From assembly GCA_020160935.1 (NCBI GenBank), contig JAIUPL010000015.1:62001-126000 (forward strand): a stretch of DNA of 64,000 nucleotides. Direction: 5' to 3'. Made by a program: the position numbers and the translations under genes. Under the pieces are notes generated by a model. That model was given only the letters and a program-made list of their open reading frames with translations, did not search any database and was not told the origin of the DNA. Of this stretch, positions 46,966-57,400 are shown piece after piece. The DNA is from Bacteroidota bacterium (GTDB taxonomy: Bacteria > Bacteroidota > Bacteroidia > Chitinophagales > Saprospiraceae). Every line of letters starts with the position of its first letter. The first letter of the stretch is position 1.

Positions 46966-49440
46966 ATGAATCGATTGTTTACCCTTGCATGCTTCCTTAT
47001 CTTTTCTACCAGTATTGCTGTTGAAGCCCAGGCGCCTGTCAAAAAGGTATTGCTGGAAGGATTCTGGTGGGATTACAAAAACAACAATTTTATCGATGGC
47101 TGGGCCAATTACCTGACCGAACTGGCGCCCCGCCTCAAAGGCATGGGTGTGGATGCCATCTGGATTCCACCTTCCGTCAAAAACCAGAATTTTGGTGAAA
47201 AAGGGGTAGGTTACGCGCCTTATGACCATTACGACCTGGGCGACAAATACCAGAAGGCCGATGTAAAAACCCGCCTCGGCACCAAAGACGAACTCCTTCG
47301 TATGGTGGCCGTTATGCATGCCAATGGCGTGGAAGTCATTCAGGACATCGTACCCAACCACGTCATCGGGGCAGGCAGCGACAACGGCAGCGGCGGGCAA
47401 GATCCTTCGGCGCCTGCAATGGGTTGTACAGACTTATGGAAAAACTTCCGCTATAGTTGTTATGCTACGCCAGCCACGGACCAATCTTCTACCGACTACC
47501 TCTCACGCATCGGTCGTTTTCCCAAAAACCACCAGAATTTTCACCCCAACCCGGATCATGCCTGTACACCAAACCTCTGCGATGCCAATACAAATGCTAT
47601 TTGCTGGCAAGGCTTCGGCCCCGATGCCTGTTACTTTGATGGCGCACTGGGTCAAAGCAGCAATGCCATATACAATCCTACCCAAAGCACCTACTCGCCC
47701 TATGGCAACGGAGGCACCGGCAGCGGCAACGGCTACATGCGCAAACACACGCGCGAGTGGCTGGTATGGTGCAAAAAACAAATGGGTTTTGATGGCGTCC
47801 GCATCGATGCCGTCAAACACTTTCCTTCTTTCGCCTCCGAAGACTTTCTGTACAATCTACAGCAAGGCGCCGGCTGGGCCAATGGCGGAGACCAGATGTT
47901 TGCCGTAGGCGAATGGGTAGGCGGTACCAGCGAACTGGATGCCTGGACCAATGCTGTACAAACCCGGGCAGGTACCTTCGATTTCAACCTGCGTGCATAC
48001 GATGGCAATGGAGGACTGCGGGGCATGATTTACGGAAATGGCGGTTTCGACCTCGCCAACCTTCCTGGTGCTCAGCAAACTATTCGCTATACCGACATCA
48101 GCGGACAGCGTATTCACCGCACCGTACCTTTTATCAACAACCACGACACCTACCGCCCCATCAAGGCTGTCAATGGCAATATCACGGGCTGGGATTCGGG
48201 CAATGAACTGTCGGCACATGTTGAAATCACCGAACCGCGCCTCGCTGCCGCCTACGCCGCCATGTGCGCCATGGACGGCAATCCACAAATCTTTTTTGAA
48301 GACCTTTTCAATATTGCCAATACCGGAAAACGCTTCTCGCACCAGCCGGAGAACATAACCGATTTACCGGAAAACTCCGATATCGCCAATATCATCAAGG
48401 CCCATGGCGCGCTCAATTTCAAAGGCGGTAATTACAAAGTGCGCAGCGCGGAAGGCTCCATGTACAATGTGGTGACCGGCACTTGCAGCGGCTCCAATGC
48501 CAATGCTGATAACGATATTCTGGTGATCGAAAGAAGTGGAAAGGCCCTGATCGCCGTAACTGACAATTGGGACACCGACCAGGAGGTTTATGTCAACACC
48601 GATTTCCCGGTAGGTACTGTGTTGCAGGATTATTCGGGTGGATACGGAACTACTACTACGGTTTTCGCTGCCAGCGCCGACGGATGTACGCCTGCTGCCA
48701 ACCGGGTCCGCATTCAGACCCGTGCGGTGGCCTGGCCTGATGACGGCGCCCCCGGCTACAACGACGACTATTCAACCTCCTATGCCGATCATGGGGCGCA
48801 TTACCATGGTTATTCCATCTGGGCGCCAGTAGGTATCAACCTGAATTCGTACGCGAATGCCGCCATTCCTACTACCCAGGAATGGGAAATGGAAGACGAC
48901 CTGGGCGACAGCCATTGCCAGTCGCTGGGGCAAGGCGGTCGCACACCCAGTAATTCGCCCAATGAACGGGTAGTGGGCAAAATCTTCGCCAAACAGAATT
49001 CCAGTGTTTCCTACACCCTGTTTCTCGGTACACCCGCCAATAGCCTTACACTTGAATTTTACGACCTGGCCGGCAACCTGATCGATGTAGGCGGCGGTAT
49101 GTTCGCTTCTTATTCCGGCACAGGCACTTCCATTTCAGGCTCCTTCACGAATACCGTCACGCGCTGGATTTCTATTAAAGTGCGCAATACCAGCGCGGCC
49201 ACTGCGGGACAGAAATGTTATGTAAGGGTAACCTATGAAGCGCCAGAAACGGTGAACACGGTCGATTATTCGGCTCAAAACACTGCTTATATCTGGAACA
49301 GCAACGGCGGCTCCAGCGACTGGTACGATTGCCACAACTGGGAAAGCGGTATGATTCCACCTTGCGGCAACGCCCGTTATTCCGCACACGGTGCTGTTTA
49401 TGCCAGATGTACCTTCGTGTTTCACGGGTACGCTCACTAA
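46966..49440 (+). CDS. GH13 alpha-amylase, exported, cut short by a frameshift
   Basis: 824 residues in this frame from the ATG at 46966 (MNRLFTLACFLIFSTSIAVEA, signal peptide); an upstream frame start is not signal-like. GH13 barrel: GVDAIWIPP, DIVPNHVIG, catalytic nucleophile Asp 281 (GVRIDAVKH), acid Glu 316 (VGEWVG), and Asp 394 (INNHDT). After the barrel come a beta domain C (near 500-590) and a pre-peptidase-type beta domain (SVSYTLFLGTPANSLTLEFYD). The last 20 residues (ARYSAHGAVYARCTF) are out of frame with a following T9SS tail. An extra C in the CCC at 49373-49375 would explain it. Corrected length: about 1012 residues. Confidence 0.88.
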   Translation: MNRLFTLACFLIFSTSIAVEAQAPVKKVLLEGFWWDYKNNNFIDGWANYLTELAPRLKGMGVDAIWIPPSVKNQNFGEKGVGYAPYDHYDLGDKYQKADVKTRLGTKDELLRMVAVMHANGVEVIQDIVPNHVIGAGSDNGSGGQDPSAPAMGCTDLWKNFRYSCYATPATDQSSTDYLSRIGRFPKNHQNFHPNPDHACTPNLCDANTNAICWQGFGPDACYFDGALGQSSNAIYNPTQSTYSPYGNGGTGSGNGYMRKHTREWLVWCKKQMGFDGVRIDAVKHFPSFASEDFLYNLQQGAGWANGGDQMFAVGEWVGGTSELDAWTNAVQTRAGTFDFNLRAYDGNGGLRGMIYGNGGFDLANLPGAQQTIRYTDISGQRIHRTVPFINNHDTYRPIKAVNGNITGWDSGNELSAHVEITEPRLAAAYAAMCAMDGNPQIFFEDLFNIANTGKRFSHQPENITDLPENSDIANIIKAHGALNFKGGNYKVRSAEGSMYNVVTGTCSGSNANADNDILVIERSGKALIAVTDNWDTDQEVYVNTDFPVGTVLQDYSGGYGTTTTVFAASADGCTPAANRVRIQTRAVAWPDDGAPGYNDDYSTSYADHGAHYHGYSIWAPVGINLNSYANAAIPTTQEWEMEDDLGDSHCQSLGQGGRTPSNSPNERVVGKIFAKQNSSVSYTLFLGTPANSLTLEFYDLAGNLIDVGGGMFASYSGTGTSISGSFTNTVTRWISIKVRNTSAATAGQKCYVRVTYEAPETVNTVDYSAQNTAYIWNSNGGSSDWYDCHNWESGMIPPCGNARYSAHGAVYARCTFVFHGYAH

Positions 49441-50005
49441 TAATTCTTCCACCCCGCTGCCCCTCGAACTCATTGATTTTCACGCACAAGCGTCGCAAAA
49501 AAGTATCCTGCTCAACTGGAAAACGGCTGAAGAACAGGATTTTGCAGGATTCGAGCTTCAGCGTTCACAGGATGGAAATACTTTCAGCAAAATACACTGG
49601 ACTGCCGGCAAAGGCACGGCTGACAATCGATACACTTTTGATGACCGAAATGTGCGCGAGGGGATTCGTTACTACTATCGCCTGAAAATGCTGAATGTGG
49701 ACGGCAGTTTTTCGTATTCGGGTATTCAAAGCGCCGTTTTGGGTAGCAACTGGGGCCAATTGACGGTGATGCCCAATCCGGCTGACAGCAAGTGCACTAT
49801 TTCCTTTGAAGCGCCGGAAAGTGGTGATGGCCGCCTGCAAATCATCGATGCCAATGGTCTATTAGCCATACATCGCCCTGTTTCTTTTGAAAAAGGAAGC
49901 AACAAAATTGAACTGGATTTCGAAACGCTCAGAGCAGGCGCCTACGTGCTTCAGTTTACAACGGGCAGCGTTATTCGCAATGCGCGCCTTGTGATAAACC
50001 ATTAA
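49376..50005 (+). pseudogene. T9SS type A sorting tail of the amylase, out of frame
   Basis: Reads VIPHTVLFMPDVPS...STPLPLELIDFHAQ, then a fibronectin-like domain (ILLNWKTAEEQDFAGFELQRS), then the T9SS C-terminal domain (QLTVMPNPADSKCTISF ... LDFETLRAGAYVLQFTTG ... RLVINH). The LPLELxxFxA-LNWKTxxExxxxxFExxRS linker is standard in Bacteroidota cargo. It lacks its own signal peptide and is reached only if the frameshift at 49373-49375 is a sequencing error or is bypassed. If the break is real, the amylase would lose its surface anchoring. Confidence 0.8.
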
Positions 50006-50079
50006 ATGGAGGCATAACCGAAAAATTAAATGAACTCTTGTTTCCCTGAATCATGGTTTTAAAAAAATAACATTCACAC

Positions 50080-51312
50080 ATGAGAGGTTCTAATTTATTA
50101 TCCGCCTTTGCAATCACAGGATACGTTTTCCTGTTTGCTTTCTCCATTTCCAGCGCGACTGCACAAAATATTAGTTCCGGGGAGCCTGTACAGGTGGTGG
50201 GCTCCTTCAATGGCTATTCGACGACACCTTATGGCAGCGATTACCGCACTTCTTCTTACCGTCGGGTTTCCATCACTACAGGTAATCCCACAGACGGGCG
50301 CGGGCAATGGGCAACAACCATCGCTGTTCCCGGTAATGTAGCGGCAACCAATATGGCCGGAGGAAGTGGCAATGGATTCCTGTTTATTTCCGGCCCTTCC
50401 GGCAACCGTTTTATGAACAAATGGGTGTTCAGCAACGTCGGTCAAGGCGCCCTGGATGCGATCAATAACAACACTGCATACAACTCGGGGCAAGATATGG
50501 GCCTGAATATGAGCGCCTCCGGTTATTACACTTTTGTAATGAATGACTGCGGTTACACCCTTACCAACGCCCGATATTATGTAGGGTACACTTCGGCAAG
50601 CCCGGTGGATATCACTTCCGTCGGCGCTACACCACAGGTGGGCGGAACGGCGCTCATCAGCGTCACGACAAGTGCTACCCCTTCTTCCGAGGAAAAAATA
50701 TACGTCCGATATACTACCGGCACAGACTTTACCACTTCTACCGGCCTCGTACAGGTGTCGATGGCTGGAACCAATGGCACGGCCACTATTCCGGGTTATC
50801 CGGTCGGGCAGACAGTACGCTATTACGTTTTTTCCTCTACCCGAACGCTCGCACAATTGAACGGCGACTCGGAAGGGAACCGCAGCCTGGCCACCCTTCG
50901 CTACAACGACAACAGCGGAAACAACTACACCTACGCAGCCCTGCCAGTAACCCTCACCAGTTTTACAGGCGAAATCAAAAACCGATCGATTCAACTGGCA
51001 TGGGCGACCGCTACCGAATTCAACAATGCCTATTTTGACATACAGCGCAGCGCGGATTCCAGGCAATGGCATACCATCGGCAGTGTGGCTGGGAACGGCA
51101 CCTCCTTGCAAGCCCACACTTATTCATTTACGGATGACGCACCGCTTTCGGGGCTCAATTTTTACCGGCTCGTTCAAACCGATCGGGATGGAAAAACGAA
51201 CTATTCTCCGATTATTCGCATAAAAATAGATGTCACCGGGGAGGTGCTCGTATTCCCCAACCCTGTTATCCACGATGAAATTTTCCTTGAGTTTTCAGAA
51301 CATCAGGAATAA
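50080..51312 (+). CDS. T9SS cargo protein, ending early in its sorting domain
   Basis: 410 residues with a signal peptide (SAFAITGYVFLFAFSISSATAQ, shortened). Residues 30-120 (EPVQVVGSFNGYSTTPYGSDYRTS) look like a carbohydrate-binding or GH-associated beta domain; the middle (VDITSVGATPQVGGTALISVTTS) is a fibronectin/CBM-like segment. Then LPVTLTSFTGEIKNRSIQLAWATATEFNNAYFDIQRS starts the standard T9SS linker, and VLVFPNPVIHDEIFLEFSE the sorting domain. A TAA at 51310-51312 stops it, but the frame continues open to 51477 and completes the domain. It follows the amylase by 75 bases, so the two are probably partners in starch use. Confidence 0.75.
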   Translation: MRGSNLLSAFAITGYVFLFAFSISSATAQNISSGEPVQVVGSFNGYSTTPYGSDYRTSSYRRVSITTGNPTDGRGQWATTIAVPGNVAATNMAGGSGNGFLFISGPSGNRFMNKWVFSNVGQGALDAINNNTAYNSGQDMGLNMSASGYYTFVMNDCGYTLTNARYYVGYTSASPVDITSVGATPQVGGTALISVTTSATPSSEEKIYVRYTTGTDFTTSTGLVQVSMAGTNGTATIPGYPVGQTVRYYVFSSTRTLAQLNGDSEGNRSLATLRYNDNSGNNYTYAALPVTLTSFTGEIKNRSIQLAWATATEFNNAYFDIQRSADSRQWHTIGSVAGNGTSLQAHTYSFTDDAPLSGLNFYRLVQTDRDGKTNYSPIIRIKIDVTGEVLVFPNPVIHDEIFLEFSEHQE

Positions 51313-51477
51313 ACAACTGCTCGCCTGTACGATTCTCAAGGCACTTTGCTGCGAGAATGGCCGGTAACGGCGGAAAACCACGCCCCTGTTCGCCTCGATT
51401 TGTCGGGCATTCCGGGTGGCCGGCATTTTTTGTGGGTGAATGGGAAAGGGTATCAAGTCCTAAGTCCTAAGTCCTGA
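51313..51477 (+). pseudogene. rest of the sorting domain after the in-frame stop
   Basis: The same frame after the TAA reads TTARLYDSQGTLLREWPVTAEN...VRLDLSGIPGGRHFLWVNGKGYQ, the usual end of a T9SS type A domain, then LSPKS and a stop encoded by the repeat that begins at 51455. The final strand (normally ending in a Lys/Val-rich motif) is missing. This suggests a nonsense mutation, and separately that the repeat replaced the last few residues. Confidence 0.7.
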
Positions 51478-51589
51478 GTCCTGAGTCCGTAGAGTAGACC
51501 TGATTACCCTCGGTATCTATTAATAGGATGCCAAGACTAATCAGGTGTACTCTACGGACTTAGGACTTAGGACTCAGGACTTAGGACTT
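51455..51589. repeat. family A hairpin with AAGTCCTAAGTCC arms, second copy
   Basis: Left arm AAGTCCTAAGTCCTGAGTCC then CCGTAGAGTAGACC (to 51500); right arm is the inverse (51539-51589). Inner loop GGTATCTATTAATAGGATGCCAAG matches the loop at 2.4 kb. It starts inside the read-through frame of the T9SS protein. Confidence 0.85.
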
Positions 51590-51653
51590 TAATTATGTCA
51601 TCTCAATAAAATGACAGACTTTTGGCGGCGAATTCAGAAACGCCTGTTTCAGG

Positions 51654-51661
51654 TAGTTTTG
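51654..51661 (+). promoter_or_regulatory. possible -7 box before the desaturase
   Basis: TAGTTTTG fits TAnnTTTG, 22 bases before the desaturase ATG. The nearest TTTG upstream (51621-51624) is farther than usual for a -33 box, so the assignment is weak. Confidence 0.3.
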
Positions 51662-51683
51662 TCGACATAAATCTTCGTTTTCA

Positions 51684-52718
51684 ATGGGAAATTCACACTA
51701 CAAGTACGACCCCGCCATTCTCCAAAAACTTCCAGCCATTGTAAAATCCTATCAACTTCCTGACACGCAGAAAGCCACCATCCAGATTCTCAACTCGTTT
51801 TTACCGTTTGTTGCTATTTGGATTGCCATGTACTTTCTGGTGGATGTATCGTTCTGGCTCGTTTTGCCACTGGCAGTGGTAAATGCCTTTTTTCTGGTAC
51901 GTATTTTCATCATTCAGCATGACTGCGGACACCAGTCGTTTACGGCTTCCCGAAAAGCCAACGATGTGATTGGCGAAGTATGTAGTATGTTCAGTTTTAT
52001 GCCTTATCGCTATTGGGCAAAAGGGCACAATTTCCACCACGGCCACAACGGCATGTTGTGGGAGTTTCGTGACATTGGCGACATCAACTTGCTCACTGTC
52101 AACGAGTTTCACCAACTTCCCTGGTACAAAAAACTGCACTATGTATTGTTTCGCAGTGCCCCGGTATTGTTCCTGTTGGGACCAGCCTGGTACCTGCTCG
52201 TTCAGAATCGCCTGCCGCTGATTCGCATCAAAGGTTGGGAACACGCGCATCGCTCGCTGCTGAAGCACAACCTGCTGCTCGTGGCCGTTCATATGGGCAT
52301 TATCCTGCTACTGGGCTACAAGGCATTTGTAATGGTGCACCTCCCCATTCTCTTGTTTTTTGCCTGTATAGCCGTGTGGTTCTTTTATGTTCAGCACCAG
52401 CATGAAAGCACTTACAAGGAGTGGAAAGACAAGTGGGACTACATCCGTGCAGCCGTTCAGGGCAGCACTTTTTACAACCTCCCACGCCTGATGCACTGGC
52501 TGACCGGCAATATCGGTTATCACCATATTCACCACCTCAATTCGCTGGTGCCCAACTACGAACTGGCGCGTTGCCACCACGAAAACCCGATCCTGGATCA
52601 GGTGGCCAACAAGATCACGTTCTGGGAAAGCCTGCGTTGCGTATTCAACAAACTCTGGGATGAAGATCAGCAACGTATGATTTCGTTCCGGGAATATTTT
52701 AAGCGGAATAAGAGTTGA
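51684..52718 (+). CDS. fatty acid desaturase
   Basis: 344 residues with four to six membrane spans. The three histidine boxes of membrane di-iron desaturases are present: HDCGH at 79-83, HNFHHGH at 115-121 and HHIHHLN near 270. It introduces double bonds into membrane acyl chains, with an electron donor not encoded here. Acyl-CoA or acyl-lipid position cannot be told; its similarity is to omega-type/DesA-like enzymes. The TGA stop is in the first unit of a GTTGAGAAG repeat. Confidence 0.9.
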   Translation: MGNSHYKYDPAILQKLPAIVKSYQLPDTQKATIQILNSFLPFVAIWIAMYFLVDVSFWLVLPLAVVNAFFLVRIFIIQHDCGHQSFTASRKANDVIGEVCSMFSFMPYRYWAKGHNFHHGHNGMLWEFRDIGDINLLTVNEFHQLPWYKKLHYVLFRSAPVLFLLGPAWYLLVQNRLPLIRIKGWEHAHRSLLKHNLLLVAVHMGIILLLGYKAFVMVHLPILLFFACIAVWFFYVQHQHESTYKEWKDKWDYIRAAVQGSTFYNLPRLMHWLTGNIGYHHIHHLNSLVPNYELARCHHENPILDQVANKITFWESLRCVFNKLWDEDQQRMISFREYFKRNKS

Positions 52719-52862
52719 GAAGTGTTGAGAAGTGTTGAGAAGTTGAGGGTTGAGAAGTTGAGATATTTACTTTCGGCATTCATTATTGAGTAGCCAAAAG
52801 TAAATGTCTCAACTTCTCAACCCTCAACTCCTCAACTTCTCAACCCTCAACTCATCAACCCT
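52715..52862. repeat. GTTGAGAAG inverted tandem repeats
   Basis: GTTGAGAAGTGTTGAGAAG units (52715-52763) face CTCAACTTCTCAACCC units (52806-52862). Inside, ATTTACTTTCGGC and GCCAAAAGTAAAT pair as well, so the whole segment can form one long hairpin between the desaturase and the symporter gene. Confidence 0.8.
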
Positions 52863-52892
52863 CCCACCCTTCCTAACCACCACCACCAAACA

Positions 52893-54443
52893 ATGCTCCA
52901 CCTCACCCCCACACTGGTACTGGTTGTTTTGCTGCTCTACTTTGCCATGCTGGTAGGAGTGGCCTGGTATACCGGTCGGGGTGTGAGCAATTCTGGCTTT
53001 TTTCTAGCCAATCGAAAAGTGCCGTGGTATGTGGTGGCGTATGCCATGATCGGCACGAGTATCAGCGGCGTCACGTTTATCAGTATTCCGGGGGCTGTAG
53101 GCGGTACGGGGCTCAATATGGCCTTTTCGTACATGCAGGTGGTGTTCGGTTATTTACTGGGCTATCTGTTTATCGCTACGGTGCTGATGCCCCTGTATTA
53201 CCGGCTCAACCTGACGAGCATCTACGGGTACCTGGAGCAACGATTCGGATGGTGGTCGTACAAAACCGGAGCGGGGTTCTTCCTGTTGTCGCGGACGATC
53301 GGCTCGGCAGCGCGTATGTTCCTGGCAGCCAGTGTGTTACAGACATTTGTATTTGCGCCGTTGGGCGTACCTTTTGCAGTGACTGTCATCCTAATGCTGG
53401 CACTGATTTACGGATACACTTATAAAGGTGGTCTGAAAACGATCATCTGGACCGATACGATCATGACCACTTTTTTCCTTGCAGCGCTGGTTTTTACGGT
53501 GTTTACCATCGGAAAAGCCCTGAACCTGGGAGGTGGCGACCTGTTTTCGGTGGTCGTTGGTGGTCGATACGGAAAGATGTTCTTTTTCGATAATTTCCTG
53601 ACCGATCCCAATCACTTTGTCAAACAATTCGTGAGCGGCGCATTGATCGCCATTGCCATGACCGGGCTGGATCAGGACCTGATGCAAAAAAACCTGGCCT
53701 GCAAAAACATCCGGGAAGCACAAAAAAACATGCTGTTGTTTTGTGTCAACCTGGTCATTATCAATTTCCTGTTCCTCACGCTGGGCGCATTGCTGTATCT
53801 GTATGCGGGCTCTATCGGACTGGAAATTCCTGCGCGTACCGACCATTTGTACCCCAAAATCGCCTTTGATCACCTCGATGCTGTTGCCGGTATTTTCTTC
53901 ATTCTCGGGCTGGTAGGGAGTACGTATGCCAGTTCGGATTCGGCGTTGACGGCCCTGACCACCAGTTTTTGTGTGGATTTCCTGAATTTTGAAAAACAGG
54001 AAAACCCGTCCGCGCACTTCGCCTACGAAGAAGAGCGTGCCGCCTACCTGCAGCAAGTGGAACAACAACAACGCAAAACGCGCACCCTCGTACACCTGGG
54101 TTTTTCTGCCGCTTTCGTGGTTATTATATTGATTTTGAATGCCGTAAGCAGTTCGGCCGTCATTTCCCTGCTTTTTAAAATTGCCGGCTATACCTACGGT
54201 CCGCTGCTGGGGCTGTTTTCTTTTGGGCTTTTCACCCAAAGGCAGGTGAAAGACAAATGGGTATTGTACATCTGCCTGGCCGCACCTTTTATCACCTACA
54301 TCATCGAAATGACGAGTAAAAACTGGTTCGACGTAGGTTTTCTCACCATTCTGATCAACGGCGCGCTTACCTTTGGCGGCTTGTGGGCAATTTCGCACCA
54401 ACAGGAAGCGCACATCGATGAATCGAATCCTTCAATTCTCTAG
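52893..54443 (+). CDS. sodium:solute symporter
   Basis: 516 residues with about 13 hydrophobic spans, SSS family. Typical segments are YAMIGTSISGVTFISIPGAVG at 48-68, GLDQDLMQKNLACKNIREAQKN in the middle, and GSTYASSDSALTALTTSF near 345, the region of the sodium site. The last 26 bases overlap the start of the next gene, so the two are translationally coupled. A symporter coupled to a secreted sugar or polyol oxidase suggests that it takes up a related carbohydrate. The substrate cannot be named. Confidence 0.88.
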   Translation: MLHLTPTLVLVVLLLYFAMLVGVAWYTGRGVSNSGFFLANRKVPWYVVAYAMIGTSISGVTFISIPGAVGGTGLNMAFSYMQVVFGYLLGYLFIATVLMPLYYRLNLTSIYGYLEQRFGWWSYKTGAGFFLLSRTIGSAARMFLAASVLQTFVFAPLGVPFAVTVILMLALIYGYTYKGGLKTIIWTDTIMTTFFLAALVFTVFTIGKALNLGGGDLFSVVVGGRYGKMFFFDNFLTDPNHFVKQFVSGALIAIAMTGLDQDLMQKNLACKNIREAQKNMLLFCVNLVIINFLFLTLGALLYLYAGSIGLEIPARTDHLYPKIAFDHLDAVAGIFFILGLVGSTYASSDSALTALTTSFCVDFLNFEKQENPSAHFAYEEERAAYLQQVEQQQRKTRTLVHLGFSAAFVVIILILNAVSSSAVISLLFKIAGYTYGPLLGLFSFGLFTQRQVKDKWVLYICLAAPFITYIIEMTSKNWFDVGFLTILINGALTFGGLWAISHQQEAHIDESNPSIL

Positions 54444-57400
54444 TCTTTGGGCCCTGGCCCTCTGTGGCTGGTTTGCCTGCCAGGCGCCGGTACCACCCCG
54501 CATCCTCATTTTTTCCAAAACCAGCCCGCACGGCTATCGCCACCAAAGTATAGAAGCGGGTAAAAATGCGCTGGTAGCACTCTGCCGCCAAAACGGCATT
54601 TGGGCCGACACCACGGAAGACAGCCACTTGTTCAACGAAAAGAACTTGAAACGCTACGCTGCCGTCGTGTTTCTCAGCACCAATGGCGAAGTGCTGGGCC
54701 CCGACGAAGAAGCGGCTTTCGAACGCTACATCCAGGCCGGCGGCGGCTACTGCGGCATCCACGCTGCTTCCGCTACTGAATACACCTGGAAATGGTATGG
54801 CGCGCTCGTAGGGGCTTATTTCAAAGACCACCCTGCTTTTCAGGACGGATATGTGCAAGTGGAGCGCTGCAACGATCCATCTACCACACATTTACATTGC
54901 AGCGACTGGAAATGGAAAGACGAATGGTACAATTTCCGGAAATACGAACCCGACCTCGAAGTCCTGTTGAGCATCGACGAAAACAAATACAAGGGCGGCA
55001 CACTCCCCAAGGGCCAATACGAACCGGCACACCACCCGCTGGCCTGGCAACACCAATACGACGGCGGCCGCGCTTTTTACACTTCACTCGGGCACGCGGA
55101 CGAATCCTACCTCGACCCTGCATTTCTGCAACACCTGCTGGGCGGTATCCGATACGCTATTGGCGACCATAAACCCTTGAATTACAATAAGGCCCGTACC
55201 CTGCCCCGCCCCGATCAGACGCGATTTGTAAAAACAGTGGTGGCCGACCACCTGCGCGAACCTATGGAACTGGATCAGTTGCCCGACGGTAAAATCCTGT
55301 TTGTGGAACGACACGGTTACCTCAATATGTTCGATCCGGCGACAGCCCACCTGGGCGTGATAGCCAAATTAGATGTGTATTCTGAAATGGGCGACGGCCT
55401 CATGGGCATCGCGGTCGACCCGGAATGGCCGCGTACGCACCACATTTTCCTGTATTATTCTTCCAAAAAGGATTCGATGAACCAGTTGTCGCAATTTGTT
55501 TTTTACGACGACTCCCTGCATCGAAATACTGAAAAAGTGATCCTGACCGTGCCGACCAACCACGTCAATGGCTTCCACGCTGCAGGTAGCCTGGCATTTG
55601 GCCCTGACGGGTACCTGTACCTGTCGACCGGCGACAACACCAGCCCGTTCGCCTGCGATGGCTTCAACCCCATCGATGAACGACCTGGCAGACGGGCGTT
55701 CGATGCGCAGCGCTCGTCGGGGAATACGATGGATTTGCGGGGAAAAATTTTGCGCATTCGGGTGCATGATGACGGCTCCTACTCCACCCCGTCCGACAAC
55801 CTGTTTGCGCAAAACAAGCAGGGACGCCCCGAAATATACGTCATGGGCTGCCGAAACCCCTTCCGCATCAGCATCGACCAGCGGCGCAACTGGTTGTACT
55901 GGGGCGACATCGGCCCGGATGCAGGCAAAACCGACACAGCGCGCGGGCCAATGGGGCATGACGAAATCAACCAGGCGCGCCGGGCCGGCAACTATGGCTG
56001 GCCTTATTTCAATGGCGACAACCAGGCCTACCGATATTACGATTTCGAGGCACAAAAACCGGGCGCCCGCTTCGATCCGCAACATCCGGTCAATCGCTCG
56101 CCCAACAACACCGGCGCCGTCGACCTGCCGCCTGCCCAGCCCGCATTTATCTGGTATCCGTACGGCCGAAACCGCGATTTCCCCATGCTCGGCGAAGGAG
56201 GCCGCAACGCGATGGCCGGGCCGACGTATTACTGCGACAATTACCCCGAAAAAACGCGTTTCCCGGACTATTACAATGGGAAAACCATCATATACGACTG
56301 GATGCGCAACTGGCTCATGGCTGTAACGGTAGACTCAGCAGGTCAGTTTTATCACCTCGAACCACTGGCTGATTCTATACAAATGGTGCGCCCGATGGAT
56401 ATGATCGTCGACCGGAAAACGGGCTCCATCTGGATGCTGGAATACGGCAAAAGTTGGTACTCCACCAATGAAGACGCCCGCCTGAGTCGCATCGATTATG
56501 TGCGCGGCAACCGGGCGCCTATCGCCCGGCTTGAAGCCGACCAGGCAGCAGGCGCTGTTCCGCTCACCGTACGTTTTCATGCCAAAAAAACCGAAGATTA
56601 CGACCACGATGCACTCACCTATGAGTATTCCTGTGCAAATACCTGGTATAAAAAAACAACGCGCCCCGACACCCTTTCCTGGACATTTCAGCAGCCGGGA
56701 AAATACCGGGTGGTGCTCAAAGTGACCGATCCGCATGGCACCGTTTCCACTGACACTGTCGAAATTCTTGCCGGCAATTCGGCGCCGCGCGTTCAGTTCG
56801 ACCTGCATCGCTACAACCGCAGTTTTTACAGGCCCGGCGACACCTTGTATTACGACATTCTTGTGCAAGACCCCGAAGACGGCGCTTTGCAGGCGGGTAT
56901 TATGCCTGAAAATGTACAAACGGAAGCCGATTACCTGGAAAAATCGCTGAATCCGGCAAAACTGCCGAAGAAGGCGGAAGAGCGCTCGGAGCAGTTTGCC
57001 CGCGGCAAGATGCTCATTGCCAGTTCCGACTGTTATTCCTGCCATGCCGTCGACCGGCAGGTGAACGGTCCTGCATTCGAGGCCGTGGCTGCGCGGTATC
57101 GCTCCAATCCGGATTTTGCCGTGCAAATCGTTTACCGGAAAATTATTTACGGCGGCTCCGGCAACTGGGGCAATCACCCTATGAGCGCGCACCCGAATAT
57201 CCGCGAGGAAGATGCCATCGAAATGGCGCGCTGGATCATGGCCCTGGGCGATCCGCCCAAGCCCCGGCAAAGTCTGCCACTATCGGGCGCTTATCCGCTC
57301 CCTACCGACAAGGGTACTTACCTTTTGCAGGCGGCTTACCGCGACCGGGGCGCTTATTCCTTGCCGTCGTTGAGCCATGAGGCCGTGCTGGTGCTGCGCC

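Noticed and set aside
46834-47400. A 188-residue minus-strand frame opposite the amylase start
   Set aside because: It runs antisense to the amylase barrel and shows no family features; the amylase frame carries all the GH13 motifs.
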